22,258 nucleotides of DNA, taken from an uncultured Mucilaginibacter sp. (GTDB lineage Bacteria; Bacteroidota; Bacteroidia; Sphingobacteriales; Sphingobacteriaceae). Where the stretch lies: positions 1-22,258 of the forward strand of contig NZ_CAMLOV010000086.1 of NCBI RefSeq assembly GCF_946481715.1, written 5' to 3'. The position numbers and the translations under genes were made by a program. The notes beneath the pieces are model-generated. The model saw only the letters and a program-made list of their open reading frames with translations, did not search any database and had not been told where the DNA came from. Positions within the stretch are counted from its first letter, which is position 1; every line of letters starts with the position of its first letter. Positions 14,953 through 21,654 of the stretch are shown one piece after another.

Positions 14953-15680
14953 TTAATACCGGTGTATATTGAACAGATACCAAACGCCAAAGGCCTGCTT
15001 TTGGTATTTTTGAAGCCGGCTTTTGCCATCTTATCGGTAAATGCCTTGCCATCCGGAAAGGCAGCTACAGATTCGGGCAGATAAGTATAGGCGCGGGCAT
15101 CTTTGCTAAACAATTTACCAATACCCGGGGTAATGTAGTTAAAATAGAATGCGTAAAGCTGTTTTACGGGGAAGGCCTTGGGCTTAGAAAATTCCAGCAC
15201 TACCGCTTTGCCGCCCGGTTTTAGTACCCGGAAAATGTCGGCCAACCCATCGGCAAGGTTCTCAAAATTACGTACACCGTAAGCTACTGTAACGGCATCA
15301 AACTCATCTGCTTCGAAGGGGAGTTTTTCCGAATCGCCAAGCTTCACTTCAAATTTATCGGAGAGCCCGCGTTTCAATATTTTTTGATCGGCAATATCCA
15401 GCATCCCACGCGAAATATCCACCCCAATAATTTTCTTTGGTTTGAGGATAGACAGGGCCTCGAATGCAAAATCGCCGGTACCGGTAGCTACATCTAAAAT
15501 CAGTTGCGGCTTATCGTTTTTTAATTCGTTGATTGCCTTTTTGCGCCAGATGATATCAATCCCCAGCGACATAAAATGGTTTAAAAAATCGTAGGTTTTA
15601 GAGATGTTGTTGAACATATCGGCCACCTGTTCTTTTTTGGTGCCCTGCTGATGGTGGTACGGTGTTACGGTTTTGCTCAT
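14949..15680 (-). CDS. ubiE: demethylmenaquinone methyltransferase UbiE/MenG
   Basis: An SAM-dependent C-methyltransferase that converts demethylmenaquinone to menaquinone, the respiratory quinone of the phylum. Its 243 residues show the N-terminal VADMFNNISKTYDFLNHFMSLGID signature, SAM motif I LDVATGTGDFA at about 62-72, IGVDISRGML as the motif with the acidic residue, and VTVAYGVRNFENL followed by LKPGGKAVVLEFSKP, the family signatures. The C-terminus FGICSIYTGIK is typical. It is the first gene of the ubiE-porT unit. A TATCTTTG -7 element lies 14 bp upstream, implying a very short leader. Confidence 0.96.
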   Translation of the reverse strand: MSKTVTPYHHQQGTKKEQVADMFNNISKTYDFLNHFMSLGIDIIWRKKAINELKNDKPQLILDVATGTGDFAFEALSILKPKKIIGVDISRGMLDIADQKILKRGLSDKFEVKLGDSEKLPFEADEFDAVTVAYGVRNFENLADGLADIFRVLKPGGKAVVLEFSKPKAFPVKQLYAFYFNYITPGIGKLFSKDARAYTYLPESVAAFPDGKAFTDKMAKAGFKNTKSRPLAFGICSIYTGIK

Positions 15681-15693
15681 ACGTTGTGGAGGG

Positions 15694-15701
15694 CAAAGAT
15701 A
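15694..15701 (-). promoter_or_regulatory. candidate -7 element of ubiE-porT
   Basis: The minus strand reads TATCTTTG, a perfect TAnnTTTG, 14 bp before the ubiE ATG. The matching -33 TTTG is not evident, and the leader would be under 10 nt, so confidence is moderate. Confidence 0.45.
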
Positions 15702-15715
15702 GGTGTTTGGGTTGA

Positions 15716-15868
15716 GTTCATAGTTAATGGATGATGGTTGATAGCAAAAAATGCAATTCTATGATTGAGTTATTAGTCTATAGATAATGATACCTGGTAA
15801 AAGCCAAAGTTATTCCATTTCCATTAAACCGAAGCTGCCATGAACTATGAACCATCAGCTATGAACCA
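15716..15868. repeat. inverted intergenic repeat reaching into the DUF3307 gene
   Basis: The left arm (15716-15744) contains GTTCATAGTTAATGG and ATGGTTGATAG. The right arm, reverse complemented, contains GTTCATAGCTGATGG and TTCATAG. The right arm also has two direct CTATGAACCAT-like units. The right arm runs over the last codons and the stop of the DUF3307 gene. The middle is AT-rich without genes. Such TCATAGTTCATGG words are a frequent non-coding repeat of related genomes. Confidence 0.6.
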
Positions 15869-16554
15869 ATAAGCTTTAATGCCAGCCCAACTGCAAAGGC
15901 TATAAAAATACTGAGCAGTGTACCTATAAGCAGGTACTCGGTTTTAGCTTCTTCGTTTGTGCTGTTGTACCTTAAAATGCTTTTGCCGGTAATTAGCAAA
16001 CCTATTGCCTCATATTGTCCCTGGTACACCAATACGCAAATGAGCAGCCTTTCAATTATCCCGATATATTTCCCGGCATTTTTTAACCCGGGCGGCACGG
16101 CCCAGTGCTTGGTGGCATAAGCTATTATGATGGATGTGGGGATTGTGAGGAAAAAGGCAGCAGTTGCAAACATCCAAAATTTGCTGTTTTCATAAAAGTT
16201 AGCTAAGGTTTGTACATCGGGCCGGTGCTGCTCAAAAACAATCACCCAGCTTATAAAAATCACCAGCAAATGCAGTAACTGATCGATTATAAAGTAAGTA
16301 AAATTTGCTTTTGCGTAAGATTTTAACAGGTCTATCACGCCATGAAGGATGGTAATAAACAGTACGATCTTCCAATATGCAAACCCTACAAATAAGATTG
16401 CAGTTGCACCGGTAACGAGGATGTGCAAGTAGAGATACCCGGACCGTATCTTTTTTTGAGCCTTATCCTGAACCCATTTTGATGGTTGCCACCAAAAATC
16501 GCTTACCAAATGCGCCAGTATTAGTTTAACCAGCCATATAACGCTAATTTCCAT
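15859..16554 (-). CDS. DUF3307 polytopic membrane protein paired with SatD
   Basis: An integral inner-membrane protein of unknown function. The 231 residues begin with LAHLVSDFWWQPSKWVQ (His15, Asp19), the DUF3307 opening, then helices near 45-60, 62-80 (ILHGVIDLLKSY with His71, Asp75) and 88-107 (IIDQLLHLL with Asp91, His95). Further helices lie at about 126-147, 163-178 and 206-228. Several His and Asp in or near membrane helices are kept, hinting at metal or proton handling, but this is inference. Its ATG lies inside the satD end (11-bp overlap), so the two are tightly coupled. The last residues and stop codon come from an intergenic repeat. SatD-DUF3307 pairs occur in many bacteria. Confidence 0.85.
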   Translation of the reverse strand: MEISVIWLVKLILAHLVSDFWWQPSKWVQDKAQKKIRSGYLYLHILVTGATAILFVGFAYWKIVLFITILHGVIDLLKSYAKANFTYFIIDQLLHLLVIFISWVIVFEQHRPDVQTLANFYENSKFWMFATAAFFLTIPTSIIIAYATKHWAVPPGLKNAGKYIGIIERLLICVLVYQGQYEAIGLLITGKSILRYNSTNEEAKTEYLLIGTLLSIFIAFAVGLALKLIGS

Positions 16555-17158
16555 TTTGAAGCTTATTGGTTAATATTTCAAATTTGTTAAGCACGCTCCT
16601 GATCTCTTCATAACGGCCCGCTTTTACCTGTTTGCTTACCGTAGCTGTTGATAATTGTAAAAAAGCTGCAGTTTCTACCTGCGATTTGCCCGAGAGTAAT
16701 TGATAAATTATTTCCGCCTGTTTTGCGGTTATTTTTGCTATCAGGCTATCTGCATACTCAGCTAGTATCTCATAGGTGAAATCCTTTTCCTTGTCGCCAC
16801 TGCTTATATACAATCTCCTCGATGTACCTTGCAATTTAGCAAAACTACGCCCCGAAGCCACTAAAAGCTCATCCATGCTCGATCGCAGGTCGATGTCGTC
16901 CGACTGTAAATGCCCTATGTTGATGCTAACTCTTATATCTACCGCTTGATCTTCTGAATATTTCCTGGCCAGTAACCTGCTTTTTACGCATTTCATCAAT
17001 GCATTTTCCGGGCGGGTAATAAGCACCCTAAAGCTATCTCCATTAAAAAAATCCGTTTTTTCTTCGGCGAAGAAGTGCTTTAAATCGTCTATTAAGTAAT
17101 TAAATTCCGTTGTTAGCAACGATGAATTTACAATATCAGCTGTGAGTATCGCTCGCAT
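16544..17158 (-). CDS. satD: SatD-family protein: cyclase-like domain plus C-terminal HTH
   Basis: A probable transcriptional regulator or nucleotide-linked sensor of the SatD family; its biochemical role is not established. An upstream in-frame codon would add 13 residues, but ATG at 17158 gives MRAILTADIVNSS, the canonical opening, and 204 residues. That segment (Asp8), FFNGDSFRVLI (Asp41), DIRVSINIGHL (74-84) and SGRSFAKLQGTSRRLYIS (102-119) line up in order with the metal-binding, GD, strand and late motifs of class III nucleotidyl cyclases. Residues about 144-181 (AEIIYQLLSGKSQVETAAFLQLSTATVSKQV region) form a helix-turn-helix. It is coupled to DUF3307. Four palindromes lie directly upstream. 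Confidence 0.82.
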   Translation of the reverse strand: MRAILTADIVNSSLLTTEFNYLIDDLKHFFAEEKTDFFNGDSFRVLITRPENALMKCVKSRLLARKYSEDQAVDIRVSINIGHLQSDDIDLRSSMDELLVASGRSFAKLQGTSRRLYISSGDKEKDFTYEILAEYADSLIAKITAKQAEIIYQLLSGKSQVETAAFLQLSTATVSKQVKAGRYEEIRSVLNKFEILTNKLQNGN

Positions 17159-17184
17159 GGTGGCTACTTTAAAACTTAGTAAAG

Positions 17185-17215
17185 CAAATATTAGCATAAA
17201 AAGGCTAATATCAAA
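17185..17215 (-). promoter_or_regulatory. promoter of satD-DUF3307, overlapping an operator
   Basis: On the minus strand TTTG (17212-17215) is followed after 18 bp by TAATATTTG (17185-17193), one base longer than the TAnnTTTG consensus; read as AATATTTG the spacing is 19. The satD ATG is 27 bp downstream. The promoter-proximal palindrome (17190-17209) occupies the spacer and part of the -7 box, so a protein bound there would block transcription. Confidence 0.6.
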
Positions 17216-17296
17216 TAAATTAGCCTAAAAAGGCTAATTATATAAATATTAGCTTAAAAAGGCTAATTTATGTATTATTAGCCTAAAAAGGCTAAT
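17190..17296. promoter_or_regulatory. array of four 20-bp palindromes at 29-bp period upstream of satD
   Basis: Copies at 17190-17209, 17219-17238, 17248-17267 and 17277-17296 all read ATTAGCnTAAAAAGGCTAAT, where n is A, C, T, C. Half-sites ATTAGC and GCTAAT are invariant and the centre TAAAAAG always points the same way. Starts are exactly 29 bp apart with unlike 9-bp AT-rich spacers. The array lies between divergent satD and the oxidoreductase gene, and its first copy sits inside the satD promoter. This is best read as a cooperative operator, possibly for SatD's own helix-turn-helix. Confidence 0.85.
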
Positions 17297-17356
17297 AATA
17301 CATGGCATCCAACACAGGGTAACTTATACCCGCAGCAAAAACTTAAGCGGCTATGC

Positions 17357-17387
17357 TTTAAAAATGTTTAATAAATTTATACCTTTC
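17357..17387 (+). promoter_or_regulatory. promoter of the Gfo/Idh/MocA gene
   Basis: TTTA (17357-17360) and TACCTTTC (17380-17387) are separated by exactly 19 bp, each one mismatch from the TTTG-N19-TAnnTTTG promoter. The ATG follows 44 bp later. The palindrome array ends 60 bp upstream of the -33 element, so control of this gene by the same operator is possible but not shown. Confidence 0.6.
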
Positions 17388-17431
17388 GCTTTCTGTATCG
17401 CTAACTACAAACCATACTTATCGTTTCTATT

Positions 17432-18802
17432 ATGAAAGAAAATAACGAAGCATCGCGCAGGGGATTCCTTAAAAAACTGGCCACAACTGCTGCTGCAGCT
17501 ACCGTTGGCAGCAATTTAATAGCCGCCGAAAATATTGGCAGTTTTCATTATTTAAAACAGGAATACAACAAAATAGGCGCTAACGACCAGGTGAACATTG
17601 CCCTTATTGGTGCCGGTGGCATGGGTACTTCTGACACCCAAACCGCACTACAAATACCGGGCGTAAAGCTGGTTGCCGTGTGCGATTTGTACGATGGCCG
17701 CCTTGCAGATGCTAAAAAGAAATGGGGTGCCGATATTTATACCACCAAAGTTTATAAAGAGATATTAAACCGCAAGGATGTAGATGCAGTTATTATTGCC
17801 ACGCCCGACCATTGGCACCAGCAGATCTCGGTTGATGCCATGCATGCCGGCAAACATGTGTACTGCGAAAAACCAATGGTACACTCGGTAATGGAAGGCC
17901 CGGCAGTAATAAAAGCACAGCAGGAAACCGGCAAAATATTCCAGGTAGGTAGCCAGGGGGTATCGTCGTTGGGTAACGAGAAAGCAAAAGAACTGCTAAA
18001 AAGCGGCGCCATTGGCGAATTGAACTATGCTGAAGGTTTTTGGGCACGCCGTGGCGCGGTAGAAGTTTGGCAATACCCCATCCCCGATGATGCCTCGGCC
18101 CAAACGGTAGACTGGGAAACTTATATAAGCAACGCGCCAAAACGCCCTTTTGATAGCAAAAGGTTTTTCCGCTGGAGGAATTATACCGACTACGGCACCG
18201 GCATGGCCGGCGATTTATTTGTGCACCTGTTTAGCAGCCTGCACTTCATCACCAGTTCGATGGGGCCAAACAAAATATATGCATCGGGTGGGTTGCGCTA
18301 CTGGAACGACGGCCGGGAAGTACCTGATGTTTTATTAGGCACCTTTGATTACGCTAAGGCAGCTACGCACCCGGCGTTCAACCTATCGCTTCGTTGCAAC
18401 TTTGTAGATGGCACCAGCGGCACCACCTACCTTAAACTGGTAGGCAGCGAAGGTTCGATGGATATTACCTGGGACAGCGTTACCCTAAAGCGCAACAAAA
18501 CAATTGATAATACCGACCCATTCTACATAGAAAAAATGAAAGCGATGGGCCAAACCAGCGGCGGCCGTAAAATGATGCTTCCGCCTGAACAGATCACCTA
18601 CGATGCAGAAAAAGGTTATTTGGGCGGGCCGTACGACCACATGAATAACTTTATTACCGCCATACGCACAGGTGGCAAGGTTACCGAGGATGCCGTTTTT
18701 GGTTACCGTGCGTCCGCCCCTGCCCTGCTTTGTAACGATAGCTATTTTAAAAACGCCCCAATGTTTTGGGATCCGGAGAAGATGAAAATGATAAAAGCTT
18801 AA
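17432..18802 (+). CDS. Tat-exported Gfo/Idh/MocA-family oxidoreductase
   Basis: An NAD(P)-dependent oxidoreductase, probably acting on sugars or inositol-like compounds in the periplasm. Its 456 residues open with a twin-arginine signal (SRRGFLKK at 8-15 and a hydrophobic AATTAAAAT stretch). The Rossmann motif GAGGMG at 60-65, VAVCDLYDGR at 81-90, ATPDHWH at 123-129 and CEKPMVHS at 145-152 (the family EKP with Lys147) follow, then the C-terminal substrate domain with GTGMAGDLFVHLF near 255-267. Bacteroidota have many such paralogues, usually beside sugar isomerases or SusC/D genes, but no such partner is seen here. It has its own promoter; the substrate is unknown. Confidence 0.92.
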   Translation: MKENNEASRRGFLKKLATTAAAATVGSNLIAAENIGSFHYLKQEYNKIGANDQVNIALIGAGGMGTSDTQTALQIPGVKLVAVCDLYDGRLADAKKKWGADIYTTKVYKEILNRKDVDAVIIATPDHWHQQISVDAMHAGKHVYCEKPMVHSVMEGPAVIKAQQETGKIFQVGSQGVSSLGNEKAKELLKSGAIGELNYAEGFWARRGAVEVWQYPIPDDASAQTVDWETYISNAPKRPFDSKRFFRWRNYTDYGTGMAGDLFVHLFSSLHFITSSMGPNKIYASGGLRYWNDGREVPDVLLGTFDYAKAATHPAFNLSLRCNFVDGTSGTTYLKLVGSEGSMDITWDSVTLKRNKTIDNTDPFYIEKMKAMGQTSGGRKMMLPPEQITYDAEKGYLGGPYDHMNNFITAIRTGGKVTEDAVFGYRASAPALLCNDSYFKNAPMFWDPEKMKMIKA

Positions 18803-18814
18803 TATTGTAAACGA

Positions 18815-18991
18815 ATGAGGAACCCGATAACCATATTAAGCATAGCTGCAGCACTTACCTTTGACGACGCACAAATATTCGTGTCTAAATTGGCGACCGA
18901 AACCGGTGAAGAAATAATTTTAAAGGAAGCTGTTTGGGTAAGTTATATAACGGAAATGGCCTGTAAGAGTAGGCGCAAACAAATCGAATGA
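18815..18991 (+). CDS. 58-residue hypothetical protein overlapping the next gene
   Basis: A complete ORF of 58 codons (ATG 18815, TGA 18989-18991), starting MRNPITILSIAAALTFDDAQ and ending CKSRRKQIE. It begins 12 bp after the oxidoreductase stop and its TGA overlaps the ATG of the next gene in ATGA, the arrangement typical of translational coupling. It has a mildly hydrophobic N-terminus, an acidic middle and a basic tail, and no recognised family. It could be a true small gene, the remnant of a longer one, or chance; the four-base overlap is the main argument for it. Confidence 0.45.
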   Translation: MRNPITILSIAAALTFDDAQIFVSKLATETGEEIILKEAVWVSYITEMACKSRRKQIE

Positions 18992-19617
18992 AAACGTTAT
19001 CAACTTGCTTATTGTATTTGCTTTTTGCCATCAATGGCTATTGCCAGCCAACGAAGGGCAAGTATCTTATAATAACATTTGAAGTTATTAACCAACCAAA
19101 CCATTTTGATACGCGCTATTTTAACTACATCACGCCGATTGACTCAATTAAGAAGTGGAAGTTTGAAATATCGCCTTTAATGGAATTGGTTAATTCAGAT
19201 TATATGTTCAAAAGATGTATAAAAGGAGATACCGTGAATGCATTTACGTCGACGACTGGAAATAACTACAAAGAGCGATTCTCAACAATAAACAAATTGG
19301 ATTCGATCATAAAAAAAAGGCGGTTTAAAGTTCAAACCATTGATAAAAAGTGGGAAGACAGGTTGGAAAAAGTAAATGTGTATATTACACCTGTGATTGG
19401 CGACTTTTGCAAATGCTTTCATCGTCACCGGCTCTATAGCGATGGGAAGCCGTTTAGCAGTGGTAATATTTACGGTGTTATAGCGGCAGATGTATACGAT
19501 GAGAGTTTTAAAAATACAAAAGCTTTTAATTGGGCTTACCGTAATGATTACTCGTTTATCGACTTTCACCAAGCATCGGAAGCGATTTCGAATTACGTTT
19601 ATACCAAATTTAAGTAA
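18988..19617 (+). CDS. secreted hypothetical protein
   Basis: Not recognised. The 209 residues start with a clear signal peptide (MKTLSTCLLYLLFAING, cleavage near GYC-Q at 19-20). The mature part is lysine-rich with aromatic strands, a segment FCKCFHRHR at 140-148 holding a CxC plus two histidines that could bind metal, and a C-terminal FIDFHQASEAISNYVY helix. It looks more AT-rich than its neighbours, consistent with an accessory or recently acquired gene. Its start overlaps the 58-codon ORF. It is convergent with the antitoxin-like gene (30-bp gap). Function unknown. Confidence 0.75.
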   Translation: MKTLSTCLLYLLFAINGYCQPTKGKYLIITFEVINQPNHFDTRYFNYITPIDSIKKWKFEISPLMELVNSDYMFKRCIKGDTVNAFTSTTGNNYKERFSTINKLDSIIKKRRFKVQTIDKKWEDRLEKVNVYITPVIGDFCKCFHRHRLYSDGKPFSSGNIYGVIAADVYDESFKNTKAFNWAYRNDYSFIDFHQASEAISNYVYTKFK

Positions 19618-19647
19618 CACTAATCGATGAGACGAATTTATATACCA

Positions 19648-19854
19648 TTACTCCTCCCAAAGTTCGTCGAAGCTTAAAGGCTTAAGTTTGCCTGTCTGGA
19701 TAAGCCGGGCTTCCTTTAAGCCTTGATTAAGCGATACCTGTTCTTCCTTAGTTAAGTCGCTGGAATCTGCAATAATTACGCCGCCTTGGTTTTTTATCAA
19801 CTGCGACAACTCTGCAGCTTTTCCATCGGATATATCAATTGTTAATGTTGTCAC
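19648..19854 (-). CDS. orphan antitoxin-like small protein
   Basis: A 68-residue acidic protein starting from GTG (MTTLTIDISDGKAAELSQLI) and ending KPLSFDELWEE. This layout (a short strand, an amphipathic helix, then a GL-x-EA helix and a C-terminal FDELxEE) is common to Bacteroidota antitoxins of RelB/ParD-type or DUF2683-like families. No toxin gene lies on either side: downstream is a convergent secreted protein 30 bp away, upstream only a terminator and promoter. It may be a solitary antitoxin or a regulator. A TATATTTG -7 box lies 17 bp before the start. The family call is tentative. Confidence 0.65.
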   Translation of the reverse strand: MTTLTIDISDGKAAELSQLIKNQGGVIIADSSDLTKEEQVSLNQGLKEARLIQTGKLKPLSFDELWEE

Positions 19855-19870
19855 GATAACGGAGTATAGC

Positions 19871-19878
19871 CAAATATA
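19871..19878 (-). promoter_or_regulatory. candidate -7 element of the antitoxin-like gene
   Basis: The minus strand reads TATATTTG, a perfect TAnnTTTG, 17 bp before the GTG start and immediately after the aldo/keto reductase terminator. The region expected to hold -33 is the terminator stem itself, so the -33 element is poor. Confidence 0.45.
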
Positions 19879-19882
19879 ATAG

Positions 19883-19918
19883 AAAAAAGCGTGCCAGTAT
19901 TCAATGGCACGCTTTTTT
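19883..19918 (-). terminator. intrinsic terminator of the aldo/keto reductase gene
   Basis: A perfect 14-bp stem (AAAAAAGCGTGCCA with TGGCACGCTTTTTT) around an 8-nt loop starts three bases after the reductase stop codon. On the minus strand the second arm ends in six T. The symmetrical A/T tails would also allow plus-strand termination. Confidence 0.9.
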
Positions 19919-19920
19919 GT

Positions 19921-20949
19921 TTAATAAAACTTTGGCATTGGTATCAGTTTGGTATCCTGCTGTTGGTGCCAATAGGGGTATATGGGCGCTACCTCGCTGG
20001 CTGCATCAAGCTTTTTAACCTGCTCGGCGGTAAGGTTCCAGCCTACAGCGGCAAGGTTTTGTTTTAGCTGTTCCTCGTTGCGGGCCCCTATAATAATATT
20101 AGCCACAGTTGGACGCTGCAACAGCCAGTTGAGCGATACCTGCGCTACCGATTTACCTACTTCTTCGGCTACTTCATCAAGGGCATCTATTATATTGTAG
20201 AGGCGTTCAAAATCGGTAGCGGGGCCGTGGCTGCCGCCTTGCGCTAAACGGTTGTCTTCCGGCAAGGGTACGCCGCGGCGGAATTTTCCGGTTAACCTGC
20301 CCGATGATAGCGGGCTCCATACAATGGTACCAACCTTTTGATCGATACCGGCAGGCATCAGTTCCAATTCAAATTCTCTGTCTAACAAGGAATAGTATGC
20401 TTGGTGAGCAACGTATTTGGCCCAGCCATAACGTTCTGATATCGAAAGCGATTTCATCAAATGCCATCCCGAAAAATTAGAGCACGCTATATAACGTATT
20501 TTTCCGCTGCTTATCAGATCGTCAAGCGCGTGCAGGGTTTCTTCTACCGGTGTATTGCCGTCGAAACCGTGCATATGGTAAATGTCTATATGGTCTGTTT
20601 GCAGCCGGCGCAGGCTATTTTCTACCGAGCGGACGAGGTGGAAGCGGGATGAGCCATAGTTAGGATCGTCGCCCATTTTGAAGGTTGCCTTGGTGGATAT
20701 CAGCACCTCGTTGCGGATACCCTGCAATGTTTTGCCCAAAATTTCTTCGGACACACCGCCCGAGTAAATGTCGGCCGTATCAAAAAAATTTACGCCTGCA
20801 TCCATACACAGGTGTACCAGCTTTTTGGCGTCGTCCAGTTGCGTTTCGCCCCAGGCCTTAAAAAATTTGCCCGCACCGCCAAAAGTGGCCGTGCCAAAAC
20901 TAAGTACGGGTACCTGCAAACCTGAACCGCCTAATTGTCTGTATTCCAT
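19921..20949 (-). CDS. aldo/keto reductase
   Basis: An NADPH-dependent (beta/alpha)8-barrel oxidoreductase. Of 342 residues, the opening MEYRQLGGSGLQVPVLSFGTATFGG and the tetrad Asp57, Tyr62 (FFDTADIYSGG), Lys87 (LISTKATF) and His127 (DIYHMHGFDG) are intact. C-terminal NIIIGARNEEQLKQNLAAVGW is the cofactor-phosphate-binding segment. It resembles the bacterial YajO/Gpr-like branch acting on aldehydes and ketones; the natural substrate is not known. It is a single-gene unit ending in a strong terminator. No consensus promoter was recognised in the 142 bp upstream, which hold a possible gene fragment on the other strand. Confidence 0.95.
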   Translation of the reverse strand: MEYRQLGGSGLQVPVLSFGTATFGGAGKFFKAWGETQLDDAKKLVHLCMDAGVNFFDTADIYSGGVSEEILGKTLQGIRNEVLISTKATFKMGDDPNYGSSRFHLVRSVENSLRRLQTDHIDIYHMHGFDGNTPVEETLHALDDLISSGKIRYIACSNFSGWHLMKSLSISERYGWAKYVAHQAYYSLLDREFELELMPAGIDQKVGTIVWSPLSSGRLTGKFRRGVPLPEDNRLAQGGSHGPATDFERLYNIIDALDEVAEEVGKSVAQVSLNWLLQRPTVANIIIGARNEEQLKQNLAAVGWNLTAEQVKKLDAASEVAPIYPYWHQQQDTKLIPMPKFY

Positions 20950-21091
20950 AGTAAATGTGAGTTTTTATTATACCTGCAGAACTGCTGCTGCGATAATACC
21001 AAATCTCGGTGAAATAATTCAAAATTCCCATCACATTAATAACGCCAAAGGAGTTGGTACTCAAGATGGGCCTGAATATGGTTGGAAGAAA

Positions 21092-21565
21092 TCAATAAAT
21101 TTCTGTTGGAAATAATGTATCCAGCATAAAGGCAATCACAAATATTAAACCGAAAGTGATTACTGCCCCGATAAGTGCTATTACAATTGTGCGCCCCCAA
21201 TCGTAGTTTTGCCCGCCGGCTTTAAAATGCTCTCTTATTTGCCGGCCCTGGTACCGAGCAATTAATATAGAAGTTAGCCATGCATATGCCAGCGGGATGA
21301 TCCAGTTTGGCATATGTATAGTTTCTGGCAGTAAAAATACCGCAGCAAATATTATAACAGAAAAAGCAATGGCGAGCATCCAGCCATTTCTTGCCTCGTA
21401 GTACTCATTGAAGGCCCTAAAATTTATGGCAGCCAAATAACCCGCCACAAGGGGCCCGCCCAGAAATGTAGCCAGCCTTATTTGGTTTACACTATAAATT
21501 TTCGCGTCTATTATTGTTACATCGTGTACTTGCGGGGTATTTATTGGGCCTTCAATATCAGTCAT
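21092..21565 (-). CDS. four-helix membrane protein of unknown function
   Basis: The 157 residues have a hydrophilic N-terminal 28 residues followed by four predicted membrane helices at about 31-48, 62-80, 87-104 and 125-148. Short charged loops lie between them (NEYYEARNG, ARYQGRQIREHFKAGGQNYDWGR). There is no signal peptide or known catalytic motif. The loop with two arginines, a histidine and GGxNYDWG looks conserved in style, but the family was not recognised. It is isolated, with 142 bp before aldo/keto reductase downstream and 89 bp to the next ORF upstream. It may be a member of a Sphingobacteriaceae-specific hypothetical family. Confidence 0.75.
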   Translation of the reverse strand: MTDIEGPINTPQVHDVTIIDAKIYSVNQIRLATFLGGPLVAGYLAAINFRAFNEYYEARNGWMLAIAFSVIIFAAVFLLPETIHMPNWIIPLAYAWLTSILIARYQGRQIREHFKAGGQNYDWGRTIVIALIGAVITFGLIFVIAFMLDTLFPTEIY

Positions 21566-21654
21566 TGGGTTGGTAAGGTTATTTCTCCTAATATACTTAA
21601 TACCGATTAAATAAAATGCCCTGAATAAGTAGAATTGATTGGCTTTGAGGATTT

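Noticed and set aside
17159..17197. Upstream start for satD adding 13 residues
   Set aside because: The extension overlaps the predicted promoter and first palindrome, and SatD proteins normally begin at the MxAxxTADIV segment.
17190..17296. CRISPR array
   Set aside because: Repeats are palindromic and 20 bp with only 9-bp spacers, there are just four, and no cas gene is near; an operator array fits better.
17190..17296. Replication iterons or an origin
   Set aside because: No initiator gene, no DnaA-box cluster and no plasmid genes are nearby; the position over a promoter argues for control of transcription.
17334..17348. Hairpin near GGGTA..TACCC upstream of the oxidoreductase
   Set aside because: The actual bases near 17317-17331 give only a 5-bp stem without a T-run, too weak to call.
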